Below, one piece after another: positions 51,554 to 60,828 of a stretch of DNA of 64,000 bases. The DNA is taken from the NCBI GenBank assembly GCA_949752735.1, contig OX457038.1, forward strand, positions 60,750,020 to 60,814,019, read 5' to 3'. Made by a program: the position numbers and the translations under genes. Below the pieces are notes generated by a model that worked only from the letters and a program-made list of their open reading frames with translations, had not been told where the DNA came from and made no database searches. The DNA is from Lumbricus terrestris (taxonomy: Eukaryota; Annelida; Clitellata; Crassiclitellata; Lumbricidae). Position 1 is the first letter of the stretch, and every line of letters begins with the position of its first letter.

Positions 51554-54500
51554 ATATATATAAAAATATATATAAATATATATATATAAGGCCAATATAT
51601 ATATATATATTATAATATATATATATTATATATATATATTATATATATTATATATAATATAATATATATAATATATATATAATATATATATTATATATAT
51701 AATATATATATACATATTATATATATAATATATATATATAATATATATATATATAATATGTATATATATAATATATATATATTATATATATTATATTATA
51801 TATATAATATATACATATTATATATATAATACCCAGTGGTTATCTCTACTCCCACATTTATATATAATATATACATAATATATATAATATATATATATAT
51901 TATATATATTTTATATATTTATATTATATATTATATATATATATATTATATATATTATATATATATAATATATATAATATATATATATAATATATATATA
52001 TTATATATAATATGTATATATTATATATACAGGGCCATCGGGTGGGCGTTCCGCTTGCTGGGGGGCTATCGGGGTAAGAGGGTTAATTCAGCAGAGCTCA
52101 GCACAGGAAAAAAGTAGTTCAACCTTTTTAACCCATTCACTCACTGCAAGAAATAAATTCCTTTCGGCTCAAGTTGACAGGTTCTATAAAAGGTGTTGCA
52201 TGAATGCTTTCAAGCATGCATACATACACATCTTCACATCTACATAAATATTGCATCGTGGGACTGCGTACATATACATACTCAGTATCAGGGCTTTTGA
52301 AAGGAATTTTGGAACTGCACCACCTCTTCTTTCCCTTCCCATCCTCCATGGTAAATTACTCCCAATGGAATGTCATTGACATTTTGTATTATTTTTTAGC
52401 TGCACAGAAGTGCTTCTACAACTGCACAAATACATTTAGAACCGCCACTGCTGTGTACAGCTGCACGCTAAAAAAAGTCCTGTTCAGTTTTACACATAAA
52501 TACATATACATGGAGTCCTGCCTCACATACTCAAAACACACACATACACGCATGCATGCAATTGTCAGAGCGCCTATTTCAACGACACAAAATCCGGAAT
52601 AATTGATTGAGGCCAATCTGACACACGATTACATTCCAGCCACGAATCTTCTCCATCATTACACCCTCTGACCCCGTATACAAACAACCTCATAATCGGA
52701 ACATCATAATAGGATGCAGGACAATCACAATCGCAGCAGCAGCAGCAGCAGCAAGCATTGGAAGTTCAACTGCAAGTTCAAAGGAAAGCCGACCGACGTC
52801 AGTTCAAAGGCACGACCGACAACCGGCCATTTAACGGCCTCCCCCAATCCATTTCCATTTCCTCCTCGTATTTAACAAAAAGCAAAAATCCCACACTCAT
52901 ACCAGTGGCGGCGCCAGGATTTCAGTTCCGGGGGGCTGAGCCCCGCCGCGAAAATTTTCCATTTTCGCCGCCAAAATTTCTGACGACCTTTTTTTTTTTT
53001 TAAGTCGTCAGCCGAAAATCGTGAATATTTCAATGTAAAAAAATTCGGATGGCCCTTTTTTTTAGGGGAGGCTGAACCTCTTGTAGGGGGGGCTTAGCCC
53101 CCCAGGCCCCCTAGCGCCGCCACTGACTCATACCATCTGAGGGAGGTTCCAGAGAGCGTCACTCATAGACCACAAACCAAATGACTTGTACCATGTAACC
53201 CAGGAATGGCATAAATGGTCCCATGGATCCACCCTAGCACACCTGATATTCTCTCTTCCTTTCCATCACTGTGATTCTTTGTTCCTAGCAAAAGCTATGA
53301 AAACCACAATCCTTGGATGACTTGGACTCAAATCTTCAGGCCCACACTCTTTCTCACCTATAGGCCCTGAACTCAACCCTAACTCAACCAACTTTTACCT
53401 TATACATTGTAGCCTTCTCAGTGGCACATTTACTTTATACCAGACAATGATGTGCTTTACTGAATGCCTTAGGGCTAAGCCTCTTGTCTTCTTTAATATT
53501 CAAACTTACCATACTGACAGTTTCTGTCCTCTAATTGATAGTTTCTTCATCATATATGCGTAATCATAACAAAGAATTCTAATAATAACTCGTGTCCCTC
53601 CCACTAGAAAGAGTAGAGATTTCCATGGCTCTATAAATAGATTACTATATTGCCAGACGTTTACAAACAGGTTATAGCCGACGCCGACGACGTCTGTTGC
53701 TGTCGTCATTAGGCAACGCGTGACAATGTACCAAACTACCAATTCATTAATCATTCCCTGCTATGATGATGCAATGAGTCATCACAATCGACAGATCATT
53801 ATGGTCTGTTGTCTGTTGACAAATTCCTAGTAAGATCGATCGACTACTCGTGAAACGTCAGCATTGAATAAAATTTCCGTCGGATAAAAAACCCACAGTG
53901 GCCATAAATAGACAAATTGTCATCAATTGCTGAATTGTTGTGTCGTGTCTGTGCTTGAGACAAAAGATCCTGCAACCTCTTCATCCAGTGTTTAAACACT
54001 GCTCTTCGTCATGCTCAGGAGAAAACCGTTGAAAGTATCGTGTAACTGTATTTGTAATAGACAACACTTAAATTGCTCTTCTTAAGAACTTTGCTGACTT
54101 GATAAATAAATATACTTATAACTGGATGACTACCCTACTTCAGTGAAATAATTGTCTCAAAGAACAATTGTGTAACAATAACAAAATACCTAAGAGACAC
54201 AAACATTATGGACATAACCTAGTGACTGTATACCTACTTCAGAGAACAATTATCATACAGTACCGGGTACAAAATGCCTAACGTAATGACAACAGACACT
54301 AACATTACTGACATACCTCATCCAACCATCACACCACCTTTAGAAATTCTTCAGCTTAAGTTAACCATATATCTCGGTTGTTACCCTGGGATCTAGGAAC
54401 TCCAGGACAACGAGGCTTCACACCTACAGGGGATCAATATTGGGCCTTCCTAAATAGCTGGCATAGCATCAGCGTGCACTAACCTTAGCTGTACAGTCAT

Positions 54501-57500
54501 AAGGTAAACTCACTTGAGAGTCTAGGTCATTCAGTCATTAACCGACTTACGCAGCTTGCCTCAGGACATCTATATAATAACAATGGTTTACATTTTTAAT
54601 AGTGAAGCCATTTAAATAGAACAACTTGTACTTAGTAATACTGAATCACGGATGGGATGACACGCACGCCCAGCATGCCGCCAGCTGTGCAGCCGCCTAC
54701 ACCCATATTACCCAGCATGCAACAGATTTTCTAGCCAATGAGATGACACCTTTCACATCTCGGAATCGAGGGACTCCATAAAACAGGCAAGCTGTTGACA
54801 GAGAAGCCTGTCCAGGACTTCCGACGCCTGGAAGAATAATTATATTCTTATGTCCCAGAATACACCCACTCGTCTCTCAAGCAAAGCAACAAAGCAGACC
54901 CTAGATTAACCAGCTACGGAGACTGTCCTCTGCAGCTTTATACCTGGGAACTTACAAAAGCAGCTAAAAACCCTTGAAATTGAGCCTGGAAACATAGGAC
55001 CTTGAAGTCTAAGACATCATAAAACCAGACCACGTTATTCATGAGGATCTGGATATCTCTATACACGCTATGGAAATGGGATCTGGAATTTACAACTCTG
55101 GAATCTAGGACCATGGAGAGTAATACATACGTCAGAAAACAGGGCATGGAAAATTGAAATAAAAGACCTCATATCAACGACCTCAAAATACAGAACCGTT
55201 GAAAATAGAACTATTGATAAAAGAACCTTTGAAATTAGGACCTGAAAACGCGAGCCTGGAGAATCTCGGAAAAAAGGCCTTGGAATTTGTAACTTTGGAA
55301 TTCAGTGCCTTGAAATCTATATATAGGACCCAGAGGGAAAGATCCTTGGAATTTAGCACCTGAGGAGAGAGGCAAAGGCATCAAACATGACCTGGGAGTT
55401 TAGGACCCAGGAATCTAAGCCAGAGAATATATGATGATCTGCATGCACTGAGCAACCCCTGCATCCAACGGCTTCGTGCATACATGGTCCATCAAGGATC
55501 TATTCACACTAGAGATTGATCATACCAAGAGAAATTATGTAAACATAAATCATGTAACCGCTGCCTTTTTACAACACAGGTGGGATGTATAAAATGTCGA
55601 AAACAAAATAATGTCATTTCGCTCCTAAGACTAAACTGGTATCGGTATAGCTCTACCGCTATGCAAACAGACATTGCTATTTCTCAGGTACACAGGGCCT
55701 CTTAACAGAGTGTTCCGCTTTACAGTACCTAACAAAAGTGCTCTGGAAGAACCTTTAAAAAACAGTGGCAACAATTAGAACAGCAACCTTGCAATATATT
55801 TTTTTCCTCATGGGACATTTCCCCTCCCCCCCCCCCCCCCCCCGATCTCTGGCTTGACAGCACATCACCCTAACTAACTAACAGTCTCTCTCGTACTCAA
55901 CGAACTGTGGCATTTATGTCCCCAGAGTAACCATCATGCAACGGGTCATTGGTGACATCATATCTAGGCAGTGACGGGAACAAGAATGCCCAGCATCAAT
56001 ACAAAGCCGACAAGTAAACCAGGCCTCCGTTATTGCCTGGAGATCTAGGACCACCACAGCGCTCAATCAATATGTGTCAACCAGAACACAACCTAGAAAA
56101 ATATACCCAGAGGGTAATCTATCGTTATCTACAATATGCATGCAATATACAAAGGACCGATCGTATCCATTTCTGACCAAAGAATATGACAAAGAATCAT
56201 GACATTCTCCACATAAATAAATTCTGGAACCTGGATTTATATAATCATTGCATATTTATATGATTAACGGCAGAAGGCAAATTATTCCAGGCTCTTCCTT
56301 TGCTTGCTATATGGTCATGGTCGTCAAATGGACCATGCTATAATGTGACCATTCGAACTTGAGTGGTCTGATGAACCAGCTGATAAATCAAACACTGATC
56401 TAATTAGAGTTGTCAACGCAATAGATATATTGATATCGAAACTCAATACTCAAGGTCTTCAAGTCAGCATTCAAGTTTAACACCTAACCCAAAGTTTTTC
56501 ACCTTCAAAGGATTACTTTGTATTTGAGTTTTCACCTTGATAATTCAGTTTGTCAACGTGATATTTTTAAATGGTTAATTGGTTACTGAAGGCGCATTTT
56601 ATAGTTTGCAGGCCCTATCTCTGCAAATAAATATATAGTGGTACAATAGCCAATTTTACACAGTAGGTGTTAACTTCCATTATGTGCTTAAAGTGCATAG
56701 TTTCAAGGCAGTCCAGAGTCTTCTCTGCACTTAAAGCACTTGAAGCGATGTCAAATGTACATTCACACGTGACACGCACACATGAAAGCTACTCTGCCTT
56801 CAATAAAAAAGACAACGAAGACCATAAATTATGTCAGCAACAGTAAATAATTAATCATAAAGTTGCCTGAGTTGCCTGCCGATCGATATCCCTCCCATTT
56901 TTGTTAAATAAAATGTAAATAGAACCAAACTGCTGAATAAGCACACGTAAACTAATACATACATATAGAAACAAAACATACACATAAATAGTATTGTGAC
57001 ACAATCAAGTGCTGTGTCATTAGCTGAAGAAGAAGTAGAGAAAGATCTTTGTCTGAGAGTGGGTCAACCACAGTGCATTGTTGGTAGCTGACCCACTGTC
57101 AGACAATGCACCATCTTCCTTGTCATCATCATCACAGCCTGCAGGGCATCAATTCTAAGGAAACCCTTACAACAATTAAACTACATCATCCACAGCCACC
57201 AAGAAGTCAACAAGTGCAAGATAAGTAATCATCACAAAGGCCCCTTCTCCCCTCCCACACTTGAGGTCAATCGGTGTGAGGCGACGCTGACCAAGGCAAC
57301 CTTCCAGGGCACCGCCAGGCAGTTAACAAGTACAACACATGACATTTGAACTGTGTGGGGTCAGGGTCAAACTGCAGAGGGCGCCCTCTGGAGGCCTTTG
57401 ACTGCAGAGACGTCGTTTGTCTCCGGACATGCTCTCATTTTATTGAGTGCAGTTTTTCCCAGGTTCCGCTTGTCGGCTTCGCGGGGCCACCGACAAACGA

Positions 57501-58427
57501 AAGCTTCAAAGGAACGGAGCCGACAACCTGTCAAGTGGGAAAATGAACATTTATATAGCTCCTTCAATTCGTTGATAGGGCGAATGCTGGTACCTATAGA
57601 GTTAAGACAATTTCGAGCAAGGCTAGTAGTGATACAATGATAAGCAATGTCTAGCACAGCAAGTTTGATGAACCGTCTTTAAGTAGGAAGGTTTAATATA
57701 TAAAAAAGGTGTCTTGTTTGGATAACTCTGCCATGGCTCGTATTACATGGTAGTACCAGTTCCAAGCCTTGGGAAAGAAGGAGGGCTAAGCTAATTAAAT
57801 CTGTTATAGTGTTGTTAAACAGCAGTGGTCATGTGCTTATGCCTCAGAAGAATGACACAACTTAAGTTCACATTTGGTCGGTTTTTCTGTTCAGACATAT
57901 ATATATTAGCCAACCTTAATCTTTATGCCAGTTAGGGAGGTGAGCAAACAAACACCTTCCCTCACCTATCTTGCCCCTTAAAACCTCTTCAATGCACTCA
58001 TCCTCCTGTCATGTGCTTCCTGCCTTGTTTTCTCATGATCTGGTTCCAAAAGGGCTCTTTCTCTCTCACTATATATATATATGTATATATATATTGTATA
58101 TATATATATACATATATACATTATAAACTATATAGCCTATGTATACAATATGCATATACAATTATACATGTATAATACATAGAATTATATATATATAATT
58201 ACATATATACATTATATAACCTATATGTACATAATATATATGTATATACATGTGTAATATATATATATAATTTTATATGTATAATATACTCGTATGCAAT
58301 TCACGCTTACCACAAATGAAGGACCTATGGACATTTTCTTGCAGTTTTCGATCTCTCTCAGGCAGAACTCAACAATCGTATGATCATCCTGCGATTCCTC
58401 GCGTAATCCCCATCGAAGATCGATAAG
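32368..58427 (-). CDS. NACHT and WD-repeat protein, NWD1/NWD2 family (7 exons, N-terminus missing)
   Basis: Seven minus-strand exons (58311-58427, 41958-42161, 40762-40906, 39827-40071, 38589-38964, 37347-37486, 32368-36669) join with matching phases into 1842 residues and a stop. Order: LIDLRWGLREE and SIGPSFVALLGQKYGYRP (1-60, the N-terminal block of NWD-type and DUF4062-like proteins); a helical linker; Walker A GLSGSGKT (329-336); RFLG sensor-like segment (360-363); Walker B LVIFLDSLDQL (417-427); a winged-helix-like GLSDVELEDVLSLDD (about 580-595); degenerate WD repeats (about 870-1605, with FWDLMSGEC, IKVWDLS, IDMWNVGTGSC, VQMWSIRDG); and a Ser/Pro-rich basic tail. Such STAND proteins are intracellular ATP-driven scaffolds; their ligands are largely unknown. 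NWD2-like naming is usual for invertebrate members, but I cannot decide between NWD1 and NWD2. Perhaps 40-100 N-terminal residues are missing. Confidence 0.9.
36670..37346 (-). other. Intron F of the NWD-like gene
   Basis: The acceptor-proximal 70 bases are a TAATATT-rich tract. The rest is non-coding and unremarkable, apart from a duplicated TATCGTATAGTT at about 37290-37315. Confidence 0.7.
37347..37486 (-). CDS. NWD-like exon F
   Basis: This 140-bp exon (acceptor tcattttcag|GA, donor CTCAAG|GTGGGA, phase 1 to 0) encodes TTSHSCSIRLVLGNICWH, ending AYFHNILK. The junction with exon E gives RFLG-TTSHS, matching the R-F-L-G-T-(T/S)-x-x-S motif of NACHT domains in this family. Confidence 0.9.
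37657..37724. repeat. (AT)n microsatellite
   Basis: About 34 AT units in the intron between exons E and F. Confidence 0.97.
38264..38443 (+). repeat. 18-bp minisatellite, 10 copies
   Basis: The unit CCTACTATCTGTGTCATA is repeated ten times with a single change in the last copy (CCT to TCT). Because 18 is divisible by three, all frames stay open and give PTICVI-type peptide repeats. This is intronic and not a gene. There are no spacers, so it is not a CRISPR array. Confidence 0.97.
38589..38964 (-). CDS. NWD-like exon E: NACHT Walker A
   Basis: This 376-bp exon (acceptor atgcatag|GTG, donor TTTCTCG|GTAAGA, phase 0 to 1) encodes VTWAAPYIKDPTDDSEYL, then EILQHLTMCRTRSAVFKG and the P-loop LVLFGLSGSGKTSVIAKSA, ending VVRFLG. 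All P-loop residues needed for nucleotide binding (GxxGxGKT/S) are intact. The acceptor is short of pyrimidines and follows an (AATC)n run, so this boundary is slightly less certain than the others. Confidence 0.9.
38976..39017. repeat. (AATC)n microsatellite
   Basis: About ten AATC units directly upstream of the exon E acceptor on the minus strand. Confidence 0.95.
39827..40071 (-). CDS. NWD-like exon D
   Basis: This 245-bp exon (acceptor aaaatctcag|TT, donor TTCGAG|GTGATC, phase 1 to 0) encodes VTEYEIEKGMLQSPNPD, ISRRIANLEEHLQLKKAQKF and DKDAQQMLNILLKDKILAVL. It continues the helical linker. The motif V-T-E-x-E-I-E-x-G is typical of the family. Confidence 0.87.
40762..40906 (-). CDS. NWD-like exon C
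   Basis: This 145-bp exon (acceptor tttctttcag|GAT, donor CCTCAG|GTCTGC, phase 0 to 1) encodes DNPELQEIAQREWGKVFL through LTQRDKDLFFAS. It is a helical linker found between the N-terminal block and the NACHT domain in NWD proteins. It joins exon D through a valine codon (G|TT). Confidence 0.85.
41013..41257 (+). repeat. tRNA-derived SINE, copy 2
   Basis: The copy holds box A TGGTGTAGTGG, box B GGTTCGAAACC, the AAGTCACTCACTC body, GAGCGCCTCTGAGTAG and an AAATAAAA tail. It lies in the intron between exons B and C, in the orientation opposite to the gene. Confidence 0.8.
41958..42161 (-). CDS. NWD-like exon B
   Basis: This 204-bp phase 0-0 exon (acceptor gtctttag|GCA, donor AATAAG|GTATTC) encodes ALLGQKYGYRPFPSTID, continuing through NLLLTWFKKDTNVIPSVYTL to NFNNK. 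With exon A it completes F-V-A-L-L-G-x-x-Y-G-Y-R-P, a family hallmark. The intron separating it from exon A is 16.1 kb. Confidence 0.88.
43350..43450 (+). repeat. LINE/SINE 3' tail with (AATAC)n
   Basis: GGGAGCGCCTCTGATTGG, then GAGGCGCTATATAAATTTAC and AATAC units. The GGCGCTATATAAAT end matches the LINE end at 21490 and the SINE tails. Confidence 0.6.
43690..43800. other. Imperfect inverted repeat (hairpin potential)
   Basis: CGCCCGTTTGGAGTGCC-AGCTATTT on the left faces AAATAGCT-TTGGCTGTTAAACGAAAGGGCG on the right. This gives two facing stem blocks around a 20-bp loop. A 57-codon plus-strand frame crosses it but is unrecognised. Confidence 0.45.
44024..44195. repeat. Two-copy diverged tandem duplication (~85 bp)
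   Basis: ATTTTAGATGTCACATTTTG, then GACATAATGTGACATCACATTAA, is followed about 85 bases later by ATTTTAGATGCCACATTTCG, then TACATAATGCCACGTCATGTCA. Both units end in CTAATCACA and a TTTCAAAAC-like sequence. Confidence 0.65.
45219..45577. mobile_element. Tc1/mariner-type MITE, 359 bp with long inverted arms
   Basis: TA dinucleotides flank CAGGGTGGGC... on the left and ...GCCCACGCTG on the right. The inverted arms extend about 125 bp each: both contain CAATATCTTGGT or CATATCTTGGT, AAATGAAATTTTACAT-like and CTTAAAGGCAAT blocks. There is no transposase. Elements with this layout are non-autonomous mariner relatives. Confidence 0.82.
46287..46480 (+). repeat. Long pyrimidine-rich tract
   Basis: About 190 bases are dominated by C and T, made of TTCC/CTTCC-like words with few purines. 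A shorter similar tract lies at 45925-45985. The minus strand is correspondingly purine-rich. Confidence 0.7.
47121..47560. mobile_element. Inverted-repeat MITE with GGGGCCGTCCATAAAGTA ends
   Basis: The left end GGGGCCGTCCATAAAGTACG is matched in inverse by CATACTTTATGGACGGCCCC on the right, about 27 bp with one mismatch, 440 bp apart. Looser complementarity (GTGACAGTTTGTG-like motifs) extends inward on both sides. The flanks read CTA on each side, consistent with a 3-bp target duplication as in PIF/Harbinger elements, but three bases could match by chance. Confidence 0.75.
47866..48147. repeat. 19-bp minisatellite with longer variant units
   Basis: The unit TGGTATAGATGACAACAGC is repeated about a dozen times. 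Some units carry TAGCCTA or TAACCTA insertions that lengthen them to about 24 bp. The open frames inside are products of the repeat. Confidence 0.93.
48512..48580 (+). promoter_or_regulatory. Candidate plus-strand core promoter
   Basis: TATATAA at 48517-48523 is followed about 25 bases later by an initiator-like TTCACTG (48542-48548). About 25 bases further is a GACGACGACG stretch in the usual place of a downstream element. The 48460-48600 segment is CpG-rich against an AT-rich intron. A donor-like CAGAG|GTGGGT lies at about 48800. No coding exon could be attached, so the transcript, if any, is unknown. Confidence 0.3.
49226..49364. mobile_element. MITE, 'GTGAGAATT' family
   Basis: The ends CAGTATGAGAATTGTAG and TTTCTCACCTG, with the interior GGACTTTACTATGGGG and GGGGGTTGAACCCC shared with the 12438 and 28945 copies. 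No clear target duplication. Confidence 0.65.
50834..50872 (+). repeat. (GGGGT)n tract, G-quadruplex potential
   Basis: Seven G-runs of three to four bases are separated by single T, or by TGAGAT once. The spacing satisfies the usual G-quadruplex pattern. Confidence 0.85.
51200..51300 (+). repeat. (ACAG)n/(GCAG)n microsatellite
   Basis: Interspersed ACAG and GCAG tetramers over about 100 bases. The same motif also occurs at 48623-48652 and 24046. Confidence 0.93.
51409..52082. mobile_element. piggyBac-type MITE with TTAA sites and AT core
   Basis: TTAA occurs exactly at both edges (51405-51408 and 52083-52086), and the ends CCCTCTTACCCCG and CGGGGTAAGAGGG are perfect 13-bp inverted repeats. 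TTAA targets and CCC-starting ends are the piggyBac signature. The interior from about 51510 to 52030 is almost pure TATA/ATAT microsatellite, interrupted by a short ACCCAGTGGTTATCTC island near 51830. There is no transposase. Confidence 0.85.
52288..52500 (+). repeat. Dispersed repeat shared with 25103-25455
   Basis: CAGGGCTTTTG, then TGGAACTGCAC, TACAACTGCACA, AGCTGCACGCTAAAAAAAG. These appear in the same order as at 25.1 kb, with a shorter middle. Confidence 0.5.
52903..53125. mobile_element. hAT-type MITE, 223 bp, perfect target duplication
   Basis: The element begins CAGTGGCGGCGCCAGG and ends CCCTAGCGCCGCCACTG, flanked by identical ACTCATAC at 52895-52902 and 53126-53133. A T-rich centre sits between the complementary TGACGACC and AAGTCGTCA. 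The same TTTTTTAGTC-type centre appears near 25240 and 28120. Confidence 0.92.
54955..55430 (+). repeat. Degenerate ~20-bp tandem repeat (CCTTGGAATTTAGGA)
   Basis: Diverged copies of a unit near CCTTGGAATTTAGGAC follow one another with variable spacing. Examples: CTGGAATCTAGGACC, CTTTGAAATTAGGACC, CCTTGGAATTTGTAAC, CCTTGGAATTTAGCACC, CTGGGAGTTTAGGACC. It resembles an old, decayed minisatellite. Confidence 0.55.
58074..58280. repeat. AT-rich microsatellite region next to exon A
   Basis: TATA/TGTATA words fill about 200 bases directly downstream of the exon A donor on the minus strand. Confidence 0.85.
58311..58427 (-). CDS. NWD-like exon A: DLRWG block
   Basis: This 117-bp phase 0-0 exon (acceptor attgtag|CTT, donor TTTGTG|GTAAGC) encodes LIDLRWGLREESQDDH, then TIVEFCLREIENCKKMS and IGPSFV. 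It corresponds to the well conserved V-D-L-R-W-G ... E-x-C-L-x-E-I-x-x-C ... G-P-x-F-V block of NWD proteins. It is the first exon I can find. The preceding block (an ER-aL...VYPKLR-type segment in relatives) should lie upstream. Confidence 0.85.
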
Positions 58428-58751
58428 CTACAATAAATTAAGTTAAGACGTAATTCGTAACTCATACGATGTAATGTAATGCAGTGCAATGTAACCGCAC
58501 ATTATTCACCACACATTTACTGTGATGTAACATGTATTGTATACATTACATTGTATGGTATACCACTGGACATAAACTGATCACATGTTGCATCATATTA
58601 CATATGTATGCAACAGTCGTAATAGTAAACAAATCTTTCTGATAGACAGCTTTGTGGGAGAATTAATTACAGAAAGAAAGATTTGCGTAATACAATGCAT
58701 CTCTGAATAGTTATTCAATACATAGTTTACATGTATACGATACAATACAAT

Positions 58752-58980
58752 GGGACACGATGGTGTAGTGGTGAGTTCAGTGCCTTGGAGCCAGAGGGTT
58801 CAAGGTTCGAATCCATGTCAAGCCACAGCGCAGGGATCTTGAACAAGTCCTTCACTCAAAATGACTCGTGTGATTCGGCGTGAAACTCCGATGCAGTGTC
58901 CAGGCTGTATTCGGGAGCGCCTCTGAGTAGCGAGAGCTTGAAGGGGCGCTACAGTGAATGCGAGAAATACATAAACAGTA
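58752..58980 (+). repeat. tRNA-derived SINE, copy 3
   Basis: Box A TGGTGTAGTGG and box B GGTTCGAATCC are both near consensus. The body is GTCCTTCACTC and CGGCGTGAAACTCCG, and the tail GAGCGCCTCTGAGTAG followed by CTTGAAGGGGCGCTACAG. This is the best-preserved head of the family in the window. Confidence 0.85.
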
Positions 58981-59487
58981 ATCTATGGTGACACTGCATT
59001 TATTTTGTACAATTAGGCTACAATACACCTATGGATACAAGCATTTAATAAAAATTACATTGCTTTCTCTCACCATGGACAGCTGTCTAGTTCAGCTGCT
59101 GGATATCTAAGCAATTGACATATTATTATGTTTAATGCTTCATTACACTACATTCATTATGCTGGATTTGTTCGACCAATGAATTGCAAATTCACTTCCT
59201 GTCGCTTAACGCAGTCATCCATTCATTTCTTTGCCCAAACACAAATGAACTGGCATATATATGTTCTCGTATAAATGAATATATACGTGTGTAAACAGTA
59301 TGGAAACTACAAATGCGTACTAATGCATGCATGTAATTAATTACTTATTCACACAAATATATACTAAAGCATGCATAAATACTATCTATACAACGCCTAC
59401 ATATCATATATGCGTAAAACATAAAGACACAAAAAAATTTATACTAAATAATATAGGTGAAAATCAGTTTTCAAGCCTATTTAACAT

Positions 59488-59723
59488 ACATACAAATATA
59501 CATACATACATACACACATACACACACATACATACATACATACAAATATACATACATACATACATACATACATACAAAACATACATACATACATACATAC
59601 ATACATACATACGTACATACATACATACATGCATACATACAATGTCATACATACATACATACATACATACATACATGTACATACATACATAGTCACATGC
59701 ATACATCCATACATACATACATA
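59488..59723. repeat. (ACAT)n microsatellite
   Basis: About 235 bases of ACAT units with occasional CACA, AAAT and GCAT variants. All open frames through it are repeat peptides. Confidence 0.96.
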
Positions 59724-60602
59724 AGCTAAACACATTTCTTTCACTCAAACATTGCTCTGCACATCCATTGCTGCCGTCAACCCCACTCCTTTGCTAGTGC
59801 ATTTATTCACTATCCAAATCATAGCGGCCTAGTCCATTCCCTCTTTTTTCTCCTGGAATAATAACGACCTTCAACTATCAGCTGGAAGAGCAAATTGCTT
59901 CCTCCTCCTCCTCCACTGCACAATGACAATGGAGTCAGTCAATGACAATGGAGTCAGTCGCCACAGTACTAAACCTCTGTCAATGACGCAGTGCCATCCA
60001 TCACAGACAGATATTATATGGACAGGAGATAAAGCCTTGACCTGCGTCTCCTCCTCGCCATTCATCCTGTGAATCATCATCACCCATCGATGGTGAATCA
60101 CTGTAGAAAATCCCTCTTCGGAGTGGTACACCTCCTCCTCCTCCCACCTCAACAACGCCAATGCATTGGTCCATCTTGCTACCACCTCACTCATAAAACC
60201 AGTGTCTGGCTACAAGCGGCACAAATGTGGTCACACTCAAAACTATTGCTTGGCCACAGTACTAAACATAATAAATCGGCATAAACACATGTGTCTATAG
60301 TACATTCATTTGGTGCAGTGGATGATGCTGGCTTACAGTGAGATGCAGGACTTTTGTTTTTCTATGGTTTGGATTATCGACTAAGCATTAATCACTGGCT
60401 TTGACCCGATTACAAACTCCGTTTCTGAGTGATGCTGTCTGATACCAAGTGCATTAGCATAGCAGTGTCACAGACCTTTTGTGTGTGGATTAGAATAAAC
60501 AATAAGGTCACGCTAAAGCCCATGATCTTCATCCTACCAGTAAGACAAAAGTAATTTTATATCCCGTTTTCTTTATAAGAACTCCTAATACTGCTGCTGA
60601 AG

Positions 60603-60828
60603 TTTGTTTGTTTGCATGTGCACTTGTTATAGCGCTCCATAAGCTATCTACTCAGAGGTGCTCCCGACTACAGCGCAGAAACTGCATCGGAGTTTCACAC
60701 CAAAGCACTGAGCAATTGCGAGTGAAGGACTTGCTCAATGTCCCTGCGCGGCGACTTGAGGTAGATTCGAATCTGCAATCCTCCGGCTGAAAGGTGACGA
60801 ACAAACCAACTACACCACCGCGTCCCAC
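60603..60828 (-). repeat. tRNA-derived SINE, copy 4
   Basis: Read on the minus strand: GGGACGCGGTGGTGTAGTTG head, box-B-like GATTCGAATCT, the body GAAACTCCGATGCAG-like and tail AGCGCTATAACAAGTGC with a CAAACAAAC end. It is more diverged than copy 3. Confidence 0.78.

Larger units (their letters stand above)
42162..58310 (-). other. 16.1-kb first visible intron of the NWD-like gene
   Basis: No further NWD exon was found here. The intron holds SINE/LINE tails, AT microsatellites (42369-42430, 42785-42861), a mariner-type MITE, an inverted-repeat MITE, a 19-bp minisatellite, a candidate plus-strand promoter, a piggyBac-type MITE, a hAT MITE, a degenerate tandem repeat and a C homopolymer (55826-55843). 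Stretches at 46.5-47.1, 49.4-50.8, 53.2-54.9, 55.4-57.3 and 57.7-58.07 kb show nothing recognisable. Confidence 0.6.

Noticed and set aside
57346..57657. ORFs on both strands near CAGAGGGCGCCCTCTGG
   Set aside because: Overlapping frames with no family resemblance; the segment looks like an unclassified repeat but I saw no second full copy in the window.
59871..60194. 107-codon minus-strand ORF as the missing NWD N-terminus
   Set aside because: No resemblance to the expected block, and it contains Glu/Arg runs from a (TCC)n tract.
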